Shown one piece after another: positions 21,850 through 33,287 of a DNA stretch of 64,000 nucleotides (its first letter is position 1; the number at the start of each line of letters is the position of its first letter). Made by a program: the position numbers and the translations under genes. The stretch is from positions 4,154,001-4,218,000 of the forward strand of contig NC_063286.1 of assembly GCF_910591885.1 (NCBI RefSeq), written 5' to 3'. The stretch is from Bombus terrestris. Taxonomy: Eukaryota; Arthropoda; Insecta; Hymenoptera; Apidae. The notes beneath the pieces were generated by a model. It ran no database searches and was not told where the DNA came from. It saw only the letters and a program-made list of their open reading frames with translations.

Positions 21850-22058
21850 AGACACAGCGACAGAAGGAACCAACTCTGCCCAACCTAACCCCAACTTTTC
21901 AAATATTTCTTTCTAAAATTTATAACTGTTGAGAACTGTGGATCTTAATCACCAAAATAAATGTATAGCAACACTTACATTACACTTAGAATTAATATCA
22001 AAATAGTTTCAGATTCATTTGATATGTGATTGACAAGATATTCGCCGATACATATTTG
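21850..22058 (-). repeat. Truncated 270-bp monomer at the end of copy C
   Basis: Diverged monomer resembling the one at 13806, with its own changes (GAACTGTGGATCTTAATCAC). Homology to the monomer consensus stops at about CATATTTG near 22058, where sequence shared with 33288 on begins. This is the join between the two duplicated regions. Confidence 0.7.
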
Positions 22059-22978
22059 CTTGAATTCTGCAGCTTCACTACATAACGCTAAACTAGTAAG
22101 TAATAATTTCTCCATCGATAACGACGAATCTGAATTTTATTTGTCAGAAGCTAATACGAACTCTCTTCTTTACGTGGAGCTATTAAAATCCTTCACTAGA
22201 ATAGAACCATCGATACGATAGCTTGCCGATATTCGTCCTGAAATACTATGATGTTTTCCCAGGAGTACAGCGATATGACAGGACAATAAAACCTGAAAAA
22301 TTACGGTGCAATCTCTGCTACGGAATGAATACACATATAGGTAGATACACGCAGGCTTTTACCACGTTACACGATGATGGATGTATCGTTGGTAGGTAAG
22401 AATGGCCACAAATTAGAAAATGAAGGAAATTTGGGAAGAAAAGTAGAAGAGGAATTTTTATCTCCTCTGATCTCTCCCTGTTAAACCTTCGTTCATCTAA
22501 AATTCATCTGGACGAGCCCAGGAGTGATATAAAAGGGAGATTCTTAAGTAGCCTCGTTAAATACACAGCGACGGTATCGTCATTTTTATGTCACAAAATG
22601 TAAACCTACGCTTTATACAGACATCGATAGTCTATGTCGTTTGAACAGATATTATACGACTTATTCTAAACCGAAACCTTTTAATCGAAGTAAAAACTAT
22701 CTGAATAAATGGATACGTTCGCCCTCCCAATTCTAAAGTTCTTCACTTTAATTTCGTAAAAACTCGCTGCTTCGAGGAACAATTTTACAGCCACAAAAAA
22801 AAGTACCTCAAGAGCTAATTATGCTGTAAGGTAATGTAATAATAATATGATTGCACTATGGAAGAAGTAGAATATAATTGTTCTGCTAATACTATCAAGC
22901 CACTGAAGAGAACCAGACAAACTGCAGTGTTGTCAACAAACTAAACGAACGTTTTCCGATTTAGACGTATCAGAACGA
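22059..22978 (+). repeat. Segmental duplication 2, left arm, first copy
   Basis: Direct copy of about 33288-34208 at an offset of about 11229, with only scattered single-base differences. The part 22490-22930 is also related, more distantly, to 28200-28620 and 40550-40886. Confidence 0.85.
22073..22221 (+). CDS. Possible terminal exon, first copy (unproven)
   Basis: A TTCTGCAG acceptor-like site precedes about 48 open codons of mixed, acidic composition (for example SIDNDESEFYLSEANTN, then FTRIEPSIR) ending in TAG at 22219-22221. AATAAA follows at 22285-22290, about 65 bases after the stop. No domain is recognised. The duplicate at 33302-33450 has TTCTGTAG at the acceptor and encodes nearly the same peptide. 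Confidence 0.2.
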
Positions 22979-23429
22979 GACATGTTAACATTCCGATATA
23001 ACTTGTAACTTTTACTGATTGAAGAAGCTTAAGAAGTAGGGAGTGAGATTGTAAGAGGCTAAAGACAGAGATTGTTATAAAAAATAACGAGGGTCAGATT
23101 TGTCTAGCTGAAGCGAGTTAAACTGTGCCGGAGTTGAACTACCTTAGCATTTGGGTTTAATGACTTATCGTCTGCGATAGTACTATATATCTCTGCTCTG
23201 CTTGAGTGTAAGTTGAAGACTTTCGAGCCTGGGAGCTCAGCCGGCTCGCTTCCAAGAACCATAAAAAGAACTTCTAGCTACTCGATGTAAACTTCTTATG
23301 ATCTGAGCAATCGCATCATTATATAGCTTTTTTTACGCTCGACGTATTTATACGTCACATTTCTTTATTGAACCAATTTCTATATTCTACAAAGTCTATA
23401 AATAACACATGATACCAAAAATTATTTTA
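22979..23429 (-). repeat. LRR gene 3' flank, copy a
   Basis: Related to 28620-29154 and 34209-34672: all carry GTCTAGCTGAAGCGA and later a TTTTTATT- or TTTATTG-type segment giving AATAAA on the minus strand, then CAATTTCTA(C/T)ATTCT. This is the downstream region of the LRR family. Confidence 0.6.
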
Positions 23430-23610
23430 GCTGGACGTCCATATAATAGTGAAATTCGAAGACCATTGTATCCATGCCAGTCAATATATTGTTCGCAAGG
23501 TTTAAGATTTTCAGTGCTGGAATTCCTCTAAATCCATTAGATTTCATTATAGTGATCTTTGTTATGAGAGAGATCTATATCAAGATGGATAGTCCATTGA
23601 ACTTCCATTT
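23430..23610 (-). pseudogene. LRR gene remnant a (3' end only)
   Basis: On the minus strand this segment aligns with the last repeats of the intact gene at 44752-45783 (plus-strand anchor GTCAATATATTGTTCGC against GTTAATTTATTGTTCGC). Homology stops near 23610 and the sequence passes directly into flank sequence equivalent to about 35920. The rest of the gene and its promoter were removed by a deletion of roughly 1.1-1.3 kb relative to the copy at 34673-35633. The plus-strand frame of 190 codons that crosses this segment is antisense and not called. Confidence 0.65.
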
Positions 23611-24390
23611 CCTTTCCTCAGAATTAAATATTTTGCAGACTTTTCTGAATATTCTATATAATACATCAAAATTTTTCTCAATAAGCTTCGAAAAACAAAA
23701 CTCAAAACAGGTGGTAGATATCAATAAAACAACTAATTTCAATTTTAATATCATGTTTCAACAACATTATGAACATCGTTGTATATTCTGCAATAAATCG
23801 TTACCTTTCATAAATGTATCAATTCAACTAATTAATCGTTTTCTTGTAAATCTCTACAAACTTACCAAATATCATATTTTGTGTAATATCAACAGGACTA
23901 CTACGAGCAGGAACGTATGCTTCTTGCTGCCTGTTGATCACAGACAATTCTTCGTCTCGACGACGACAACATTATTCCTATGCTGGTGCTTCGTAAATTA
24001 CAGCGCCGAAAAGGAACATCCGATGGTGCTGCTCGATGTCCATTAGGATGTCGATAGCAATGATCGATCGCCGATAAAAGAGAAACAAATCGACTATGTT
24101 TTTTATTTTTCTCGCCCTCGAATTCGTCGCCACCTTGTCTTTTCGTGCGTTAGCATCCAAAACCAACGATCTCTTCTATGTTCAATTGTTTGTTTGCCTG
24201 GCAAATTCTTGTGACAGTCCTGTCTCGCGAGTACAATCGTGTTTACCGAAACCATTCGTTCGAACGATCAGGAGGCTGAATAGTTTTGCGTTTAGTCGGT
24301 CGATTAATTGAACGCGTTAATTGGACTATTTGGCCGCGTTTTGTTCCACGATTAATTGGACGCGATCGCTGCAGAGGATGGTGAAGAGAG
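23611..24390. repeat. LRR upstream flank, diverged copy
   Basis: Related to 35920-36737 with many differences (shared landmarks: CTCAAAACAG(C/G)TG, TTTAATATCATGTTTC, TTGCCTGGCAAATTCT). No gene called. Confidence 0.55.
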
Positions 24391-27300
24391 ATGACCGTGT
24401 AGTTGTCTGTTAACGTGGCTTGTCCGGCTTACTCGTATCGATTACTCGTACCACGTGTAATTCCTTCGATGTTTCAATTTTTTATTGGCAATGATGTATG
24501 GGAGTTACTTTCCTGTTTATAATATTAAGAATGAAGTAATCTTTTGAAATGTAGTTAAAGATTAGATTCAAATTTTTTGTTAGTTATGAGTCTTAGGATG
24601 CATTCATATTTTATAATATTATGGAATACAATGTAACTTGAAGATTCGATATCCGTTCATATTTTATTTCAACTATTTATACTCGAAACTATTTTATTTC
24701 ATTGATACAGTTTAACATCGATGTCAAATGGTTTATTTATAACAATTACAATTTTTCTTTCTTTTGAATATACAAAATTCTGGGTTATAGATGATTAAAC
24801 TAAATTTTCCAGATTTGCAAGTGTGACATATTAGGGCATTGTAGGTATAACAATGTTGATGAATGTTGCAAGAATATTCAGTGAACACTTTAGTATCCTT
24901 GCGAGTTCAATCTTTTTCTTCGTTTAAGAATCGAAGCAAAAATAGGAAGATACCATAATAATACCAGAAGAATCAGCTTGAAATTATTACTTGAATATAT
25001 ATATAATTATTAAATAATATATATTGAATATATATAATTGAATTGTTACTTTACATTTTACGCGTGCAGTATATCTTTCACAACGGATTTTTATTTTTCT
25101 TCCGTAAATATAATACATAACTATTATCCTGAATGTAATGCAATTAAGGAATACATTTTCGAAAGCCTTTCTCCGGCGGGCAGAAAATATTTACAAATTA
25201 GGAGAATATTTCGTAAGCGAATAATATTTCAAAAAAGAAATTTCTCATATCCAATAGCTTATTTTATCTGTCACGTTTATATCACCAACATATTGCCATC
25301 TTATAGAACATAATACTTCCGTTTAACGTATATCGTATTACCACTCTCGCGGGATTCCCTCTAAATCATGGCGCTTTTTTTCCTCGAGGTCGTTTCAACC
25401 TGAATTTTACATGTTTCAAGGGATTAAACAGCAAACGAAAGTTTCGGCTTGGCACAGAGGTTGCACACCTCAATATCTTCAGCGTCGTGAATTTTTCAGG
25501 AGAACTACCGAAGAACTTTAATTATAAAGGAGATAACGACAAGTGCCCGTGATATCGGTGCTTTCATAGAAAATTCTTACGAGAAGAGGGGAAAAGAAAC
25601 AGGAAACCTGATATTTTGCTCGATGGAACAACATTTCAAGCGTTAAAACTGAGTAAAAATGAGATGTATTTCGCAATCGCGCATAGTTACGTAAGAAATG
25701 CTTAACTACGTGTATGCACACAAATACACATATATATTAGCGTAAAATATGAATGTGTATCGCGCCAATATGTTCCAAGTGCTAAAATCAGAGCACAGAG
25801 TCATTTGTTTGGAGAAATTGTAACGACCAAATATCGGTGAATTTGAATCTACCATAAAATACATATAATACACGATGCTTCGTTAATAACTGGCATCTTA
25901 ATATCTTCGTACATATGCTTGAACGTATGAAAGACGATGAAAGGAAAAAGTTGGGTGGGAAGATTCTGTTCGTACATTTCTCCGAAGGGATTCGACAAAA
26001 CGGAACGTCGTCTTTAACTCTTTAGATGGAACGATGCGTCAAGCTGAGATATATTCTTCGCTAGAATATTGCAACATTTTCTCGTGAAATTGTATTCAAA
26101 TCTTCCGAGAAATGTTGGTTCGTCGAGACGTCGAGTTTCGATTGGCACGGCGAGGTGTTTGACGAATACTCGACGAACGTGCTTGAGAAAGTCTTGTAAT
26201 TTAGTTAAGAATTAATTTGCTTCGCTTTAGTTTATCAGTCTTGCCCAATTATTTCTTTTTCTTCATATAATAGAAAATTGTAAGCAGAATACAATAATCT
26301 ACTTGTATATAGTATGGCAACACAGTCACATTAATAATAATTTCTGTCTAAATATAACCGCGGGGACTCTTGAGAAAGCACTGTTATCTCTAAAGAAGAT
26401 TAGATGTAAGAGAAAATGATGGAGAACAAGGTGCTATGAACTAAGAAGTAAATCCTTAGCCAATTCTCCTTCACAATATAATGGAACGTTAAAAACGGAA
26501 TTTCACAATATCATGTATAATAATTGAAAGAAAGATTGCAGATAAATAATCGTATTAACGCAAACGTAGCCTTTAATAAACTAAATTAAAAATACAACTT
26601 ATTTGGATGACACATTGTCTTTCTCAGTTGCACGATTTGCTGTATATATTGACGCCATAGGTCCGATGTGTCGGATTGGAAATAGTAAACAGCGCCACAA
26701 CCCTTCGTCCTCCTTCGTAGCCCCTGCTACGTTTCGAGTCGAAGTTTTGGACGTATTATCGTGGAGATTGAATCTGTGCAGATTATTCGGGCATCTTCGG
26801 CCGAAATGTGGCAACGGTGTCGCAGCATGTTCTCCATCACAAAAGCGCTCCGTACCATCGACCGCAAAGAAGGAAAGGAAACTGTTCGGATTTCTGTCCA
26901 GAGTTGTGTGTCTTCGCGTGTTTCATAACACAATTCGTGGCATGAGACAGGCACAGGAAATGATACGAAGGGAAAGAGACATATATATTTGAAACGACGA
27001 ATGAAGACGCTCTCGAGCATCGCGACGCCAACTCCGCGAAATTACTACTACGCTTTATTATCGTTTTGTGAGAAACTGGATGCGCAAAATATTCGAGATG
27101 TTACTTGGACTGGTAGCTGTGATTCTTGAGAGAAATTCTTACTTTGGTGTATTATATTAATTAAAGTTACGAGTATCGATATCGACGAGAATGTGCATAG
27201 TGTCATAGTATACTTTCCAGTTATTTTTATCAGTTTCTTATTGTTATTTTTTTGTTATTTTTATTAGTGTCCTAAGATATGCCAAGGTTTCAGATTATCG

Positions 27301-28538
27301 GTGTAGAATATATTGTAGTTCTTTTTACTTTATTTTTATCCGCTTCTTGAGATTCAGTTGTAATCATTTCCTTCGTTAGCCAAAATCGGCCATTTGATTT
27401 AAGACCAAGATCTAATATCAACAAATTCATACGTATCAATTAAAGAATATGACAAAAATAGAAAAAAGATACATACGACGTTCTACCAACGACAGCAACT
27501 AATTATGGAAATAAGAAAAAACGGTATGGACAGGATTTTTAAAAAGTTATAGAGATTAAAATAACGCCATTGTGACTGGTCGAGACAACTGTTTAACTCG
27601 GCTAGTCAATACAGGCGGATGAAGCAATTGTCGTACGAGAGAGTGTCGAAGTGGAAGGACCATGCGTTATCATTATGATATCATTGCGTCTGATCCAATC
27701 TACTTAATATTGTAATGGCGGTGTAAGCTTGATTAAATCAGAGTTAGGACAAGCGAGACGAACCGGTTACAAGGTCGTCGAGTTTCTCACTAATTTCTCA
27801 CGCTGGAGAAAGTACGTATTTAACTGAAAATAGTACTGGAGCTCGATAATTGCAAATTTTTTACAGCATCTGGGATGCTTATGGAGTACGTAAAAATTTT
27901 TTAAATTACGTATTTGTGTACATTTTTGAGACGTCGATGGAAATTTTGGTTTTTTGGCAATTTTTGTTAGAAGCCATTCGAATTCTATGTATAAGCCATT
28001 TATGCTATTAGTTCCCAGCGTTTTTCTCGTAAACGATAAGCTCGAGGGAAAAAATGAAAGAGGAAAAAGACGAATGGTTCAAGATGAGCTACATATCCAC
28101 GATAATATTCTCGCATCGAGCAAGCAGAATAGAACAGATGCAAATTAAAGAACGAAGGAAGCTTGGAACAAAAGAAAAGAGGGTGATTTTTATTTCCTGT
28201 GTGAAACTCCCTTTTTATCCAACATTCATCTCGACAAGCAGAGGAATAATATAAAAGACAGTTTCTTAAGTGGCATCCTTAAATATACAACAACTCTATC
28301 GCCATTTTTATCTCATAAAATGTAAATTACATTTTACGCGACATCAACGGCTTATATTAGACGATATATTAAAAAACGAAAATTTTTAATCGAAACAAGG
28401 ACTATTAAAGTAACTGAATACATTATCTTCTCCAATTCCACAAATTTGTTGATTCGAATTTTGTAACAACATGATATCCTCGTTGCTTCTAGTTGGGACA
28501 ATTTTACATGCATAAAAAGAAATACCTCGACAGTTATA
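24391..28538 (+). repeat. Segmental duplication 2, right arm, first copy
   Basis: Direct copy of 36738-40886 at an offset of 12347-12348, with few differences over about 4.15 kb. No gene is confirmed. The part 26600-27030 is less AT-rich and holds overlapping open frames on both strands (129 codons plus, 97 and 71 codons minus) without a recognised domain; it may be a regulatory or exon-containing island. The right end (28200-28538) is related to 22490-22860. Confidence 0.85.
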
Positions 28539-29154
28539 ATTCTGCATAATGCACATTGGAAGAAGTAGAATATGATTGTTTTGCTAATATTATCACGCTG
28601 CTGAAGAGGGTTAGACAAACTGTAGTGTCTTCAACGACACGGACGAACGTTTTCCGATTTAAAAATATGAGAACAAGGTGTTAGGAGATATCCAGAGATG
28701 TTGTTTTTCCAATACGACTTGTAACTTTTCCTGATCAAAGAAGATTGAAACGAAGGTATGAAGAGAGATTGTTAGATCCTAAAAACAGAGATTATTGTAA
28801 AAAAGTACCAGGGTTAGATTTGTCTAGCTGAAGCGAATTAAGCTGTGTGTAGATTCAACTAGCTTAGCATCTAGATCTAATGATTTATCATCTGCGATAG
28901 CATTATGTACCTCTGCGATGCTGTTGCGCAAGTCGAAGACTTGCGAGCCTGAAAGCTCTGCTCTGGCTCACTAGTGAGAAGCGTAAAAAGAACCTCCATC
29001 TCCGCTATCTTAGCTACTCGATGTAGACTTATCATACTCTGGCCCAACTCATTGATTTTTGCGCTCTACATGTTTATGCACATGTTTATACACATTTTTT
29101 TATTCCACCAATTTCTACATTCTGCAAACTTCGCATAACACATTATACCAAGGA
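28539..29154 (-). repeat. LRR gene 3' flank, copy b
   Basis: Downstream region of the pseudogene at 29155-30201, related to 22979-23429 and 34209-34672. It keeps the minus-strand AATAAA region near 29099-29104 and the CAATTTCTACATTCTGC landmark also seen beside the intact gene at 44693-44709. Confidence 0.6.
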
Positions 29155-30201
29155 TTATTTTAGCTGTATATTTATACAATGGTAAAATGGAAGCTCGTTT
29201 ACATTTATGCCAGTTAATTCGTTGTTCGTAAGGTTTACGAATGCCAGGACTGGAAGGTCTCCAAACACACCAGGTTGTTGTAACGATCTTATTATCAGCA
29301 CGCTCAAATCCGTTAGTCCATGAAACATTGCAAAGATAATCACAGTTAGTTGATTCGTGCTCGGATGCAACTTCAAGTAATTCATGGCCAGGAACGATAC
29401 TATCTCGATACTTGCTATTTGATTGTAGTCTAAGTTCAAATCATATAAACCAATTAGTTGTTTGTAATCGATGTAAGACACTCTGCTTAACTGATTTCCT
29501 TCCAATATGAGATAGCCCAATCCGGACAATCCTTGTAGGATTCCTGGCTGGATGATGGTTAGTTTATCGTTTCCCAATTCCGGAAGGTTATTAATTCCTA
29601 CAATATATCTACAAACTTCAGGCTCTACGCTAATAACCTTATTATCGTTTAACCAGAGGCGAATATACCGCTGTAACCGAGCTCCTGTCGATCGGTTCGA
29701 TGTCGTTCAATCCGAAATTCAGCCCCCACAAATGCGGCACGTCCGCGATCGAGGTCTTGGGATATCTCGTTAATCTTATTGCAGATCAGATACAGGAAAC
29801 TCAATTGCTTCGGTTCTGAGAACAGATTTGGCAACACTGGTATGACATTGTACGTTAGGTTTAACCAGACTACATTTTTCAATCCTTTAAACGATTCCTT
29901 CTTCATTTTCAGGTTTTCTTACCTTGACGAAGGTTCAATCCCGCAGGTGTTAAATTTTTGAAACCGTTTTCCCCGATAGCCCACACATTCAAGTGGAGGA
30001 TCTTTGATTCTGTACGATGACATCCACCATGTTTTTCATTTTGTCACACACTTTCCTATCTGTACTTTCCTATTTGTTTGCACATCTGCTCTTGCACCGA
30101 TTGACAGATAGGCGACATCGACAGAAGACGAGCATCGAAGAAAGTCAGACGGCCAGGAAAGATATTAAGAAGAATAAAATGGATAGAAATAATTTAAACA
30201 T
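29155..30201 (-). pseudogene. LRR gene pseudogene b
   Basis: Full-length relative of the 44752-45783 gene. The start codon is kept at 30199-30201 and followed by a hydrophobic leader (MFKLFLSILFFLISFLAV), then an in-frame TGA at codon 19. Further in, KKESFKGLKNVVWLNL and PNLFSEPKQLSFLYL match the first repeats. A frame change separates this from the second half (29155-29577), where about 140 codons stay open (for example IQPGILQGLSGLGYLIL, LYDLNLDYNQIASIE). Several repeats are eroded. The initiator motif is still present upstream at 30246-30259. Confidence 0.8.
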
Positions 30202-30245
30202 CTTGAGATCGAATTTTCGCGCCCCAGACTAAGCGATTGACGATC

Positions 30246-30259
30246 GGATCGTGACTGAC
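30246..30259 (-). promoter_or_regulatory. Relic initiator of pseudogene b
   Basis: The minus strand reads GTCAGTCACGATCC, identical to the motif upstream of the intact gene at 45828-45841 and of pseudogene c at 35678-35691. TCAGT is the arthropod initiator consensus. Confidence 0.5.
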
Positions 30260-31501
30260 GTGTCACTCTGGATATTTGTTGGTTTAGCAGCTCTGTTAGA
30301 TGGAAGCAACGACCTCTATACCGTTTAGGTTGATAGGGGATTCGCTAGGTGCCACTTACGTGTTAAAATGATGTTCAAGCGGTGATATAATGGACATAAA
30401 CGAGGAGGAACTTTTATAATGAGATTTTTGTTGAAATATCGAATATATCAATTCTTTATCTACTTTAAAATTCTATGGTATACATTTAATAATATCCCAC
30501 TGGGGGTAGCCATTCACATGTTATTTAGCAATTAAGTTAGAAAAATTTACCAAATATCCAGGTAGAGAAATTCTAAAGTACAAATTAAACAACAAAAAAA
30601 AAAAACTTTAAGCACTTGGCACGTCGAATCGGATGCCTTGCGATTTCTCTGTCGAGTCGTCTTCAAAATTGTTGAATTTATCGTCGCTTAAATCGAATAT
30701 TACCGGATAAGTAAGCTAAAAGGGTCTAAGACGATTTGTTTCTCGTAGTATCGTGATCGACGAGTAGAGGGCAGAAAGTCGCGGAAAAATAGTGGTCGAA
30801 CGAATTAATCGTTCCTTTGCACTGTGTTAGCAACGATCGAGATTCGTGAAAATCGTTTTCACTTTTGGAGGGGAATGAGAGATTTTTCACGCCGACAATA
30901 AGCGAATTCCTCGGTTCAACGAGCAAACCACTGGCTGATCGATTATTACACCGTTTTACTTCTTTGTCGCTATCCTTGTCGAACGTGTGTTAAAAACCGA
31001 AAGTGAAACTGTCTATTAATAACTTTCGAAATGGGATACGTTGGTACAGATTTTTTTAAAAATCGCTTCGAAAAGATCGTAACTTCCTTAATAGTTTTTA
31101 CAACAGTATCATTGGAGAGTGAAAATAGACGAATACGGAAAGACTTTATAGGATGGAATAATAAGATTACGACTAAGAAAGTAGAAGTAAATTAGGAAGA
31201 TCTTAAATTTGCCAGGATTGGATACTGTGAAGTGGATTAATGAATTTTATTATGCCCTTACCGTAGTCAACCCTTGCGTATTGCTTTAGATATATAGAAA
31301 AAGAGATAAAAATGCTAAATGATTATGCTTGAAATGCAAAGAATACAAATTCTCTAAAATTTTCTGGAATTTGCGAAAAGTTGAAAGGTTTCTGGCCTTG
31401 AGAAGCTTAAAGTCTTGTGGCATCATAGAGAAACGCGCGAATCTCGTGACAAATGTAAAAATAAAGGCGATGAAAGATGATGCTAACGTTTAGTTTACAA
31501 A
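30260..31501. other. Intergenic, no gene; partial dispersed repeat
   Basis: Non-coding. The stretch 30490-30610 (CCCACTGGGGGTAGCCAT, later AAAGTACAAATTAAACAA) resembles 49035-49165. The rest is unrecognised. Confidence 0.4.
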
Positions 31502-31870
31502 CATCTGTAGCACTTGGCAACAATGTATATAGCCGAAGCGAAGTGCCTAATGAGCCATCAATATCCCAACGGTCCTTGCGCCAAATGTTCGAGAAGAAGG
31601 CGTGCGTGGCAACGGTCGCGGACGCCTGACAAACGCGAGGATAGTGGGGATATTGAGGGGCGACGAAAAGAAAAGAAACGAATCCGATCGACAGTTAAGT
31701 TTGAACTGGGAAGCGATAAGGCCGAAGTGTAACTTCGCGCAGCGAGATTGAGTAGCGAAACCGAGAGCGATACGCGACGCGATCAAAAGAAGACACTTGT
31801 TAATAAATATATTGTTGACCTAAACACCGAGTGATTATTTAACGCACTACACCCAACATCACCTCACATC
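31502..31870 (+). repeat. LTR-like dispersed repeat, copy 1
   Basis: Related to 60840-61150 in the same orientation: both contain TGAG(C/T)CATC(A/G)ATATCCC and GGTCCTT, then AACGGTCGCG, GAGGGGCGAC, a GTTAATAAATAT segment with a polyadenylation signal, and a stretch ending in CCTACACC- or CACTACACC-like sequence. A polyadenylation signal near the end of a dispersed repeat without coding capacity suggests a solo LTR (inference). Clear TG...CA termini and a target duplication were not established. A weaker fragment lies near 46610-46690. Confidence 0.45.
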
Positions 31871-33287
31871 AAACCAAAGTTGAGGCAACACTGTTAAAAA
31901 AGGGACATGTATCAACCGTGAACGGGCAAATGCCAAAGCAATTTCGCAGTTCCTTAGCATTCCTGTGGAATTCCTCGATACATTTAGTTTCATATTCAGC
32001 CAGTGCGACATTCGGGTCTTGAATAATCAAAAGCTCGTTTCAAATCTCGTCCAGCAACTTCTATGTACTATGGATAATAAAACAAAGTAAAAAGAAAAAC
32101 GACTGGAAGATAAAACGTCTCTATTAGAGCCATTAGAAATGACTCATTGCAGATTGCAGGACACACTTCACCAACCATACGACAAATAGTATATGTGTAA
32201 TAATCGAACACAATCAGGACCACGACCCTTATATTTTATAGGATGGAACAGGCGTTTTAATTCGGAAAAATTTTTTTATCGCTACAGAGTGGACTGTGCA
32301 CCGCTTCGAAGTTCTGGCTATCGTTGTTCGTTCGACTGTTACTTTCTACGATTTATTACAGGTCATCTGGCTGGCCAAGCCAATTAAATCGAATCCCTGC
32401 TCCATCGGTGAATCCCGTCGATACCGTGGAAGATACTTTTTAGCCAGTTCACAGGATTCTGGATCGACGATTTCCAGAGAATAGACCGATAAAATCAGTT
32501 GACTGACATTCCAAGCCGCAACCTTTGTTTGTCAGAGAATTTCTCGGATCAATTATTGCTCGCAGAATTGATAGGTTTGCTTCGTTTCTGTGCAGTGTTT
32601 AAAAAGATAATAGCGAAGAGTAAAAATAATAAACACAGTGACAAAAGGAAGCAGAAATATTTCCTCAATTTTTGTAATATTCTTTTTCAAGATTTGCATA
32701 GAAAATTTTACATTTTCTCATGTAAACAGACAGGAAAAAAATTTGTCTAAACGATAAAACGAAATAAATCGAAATCGAAACTTTTAACTTGATTCTTTAC
32801 AAAAGTCATCGCAAGAGTCAAAACTTTCCAAATTCCAGAATCTTCTAAGCCCACTTCACACTCGTGCGTGATCACACGCAAGCTCACCAGCTTATAACCT
32901 GCCATTTTATGCACGAGATCCTACTTCTCTGTGCACTATATACACGTTATAGTTAACATAATGACGACTATGTTTAACACAGATAAAAACTGACATTTGT
33001 TCCACCCGATAAATATTTATAACATATACACTACCTTTCTTTACGTATTTCATATGTATATGTATTGAGTTGATAAGAAAATTCGTGACATTTTTCATAA
33101 TTGTTATGTTCCGTGGTAGATTTTGAAAAAATTGCAAGAGGACTTCCCTTTGTACGAATTTTATCCATATTTAAAAGAAATACTATGTATATTTCATTCG
33201 ATAAAATGTGTATGCGATAAAAATACATTTGCTTCAAATTGTGCTCAAAGTTGGTTACTAACTTTTTGAATAATCTCATATATTGTA
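31871..33287. other. Intergenic, partly repeat-derived
   Basis: No gene called. 32370-32660 is a diverged relative of 13580-13830 (shared GATACTTTTTAGCC). The rest is AT-rich. Confidence 0.4.

Larger units (their letters stand above)
15806..21875 (+). repeat. Large tandem duplication, copy C
   Basis: Direct copy of 7752-13830 (see copy A). It contains the third 726-bp spacer (15806-16531), the array at 16532-17476, the second dead Tc1 transposase, the second possible exon and the second internal hairpin. The copy continues into a diverged monomer and breaks off at about 22058. Confidence 0.9.

Noticed and set aside
23474..24046. 190-codon plus-strand frame
   Set aside because: It starts in the antisense of an LRR remnant and crosses the deletion junction; no coding features.
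26603..26992. 129-codon plus-strand frame (also at 38951-39340)
   Set aside because: No ATG start, equally long frames on the opposite strand, no recognisable domain.
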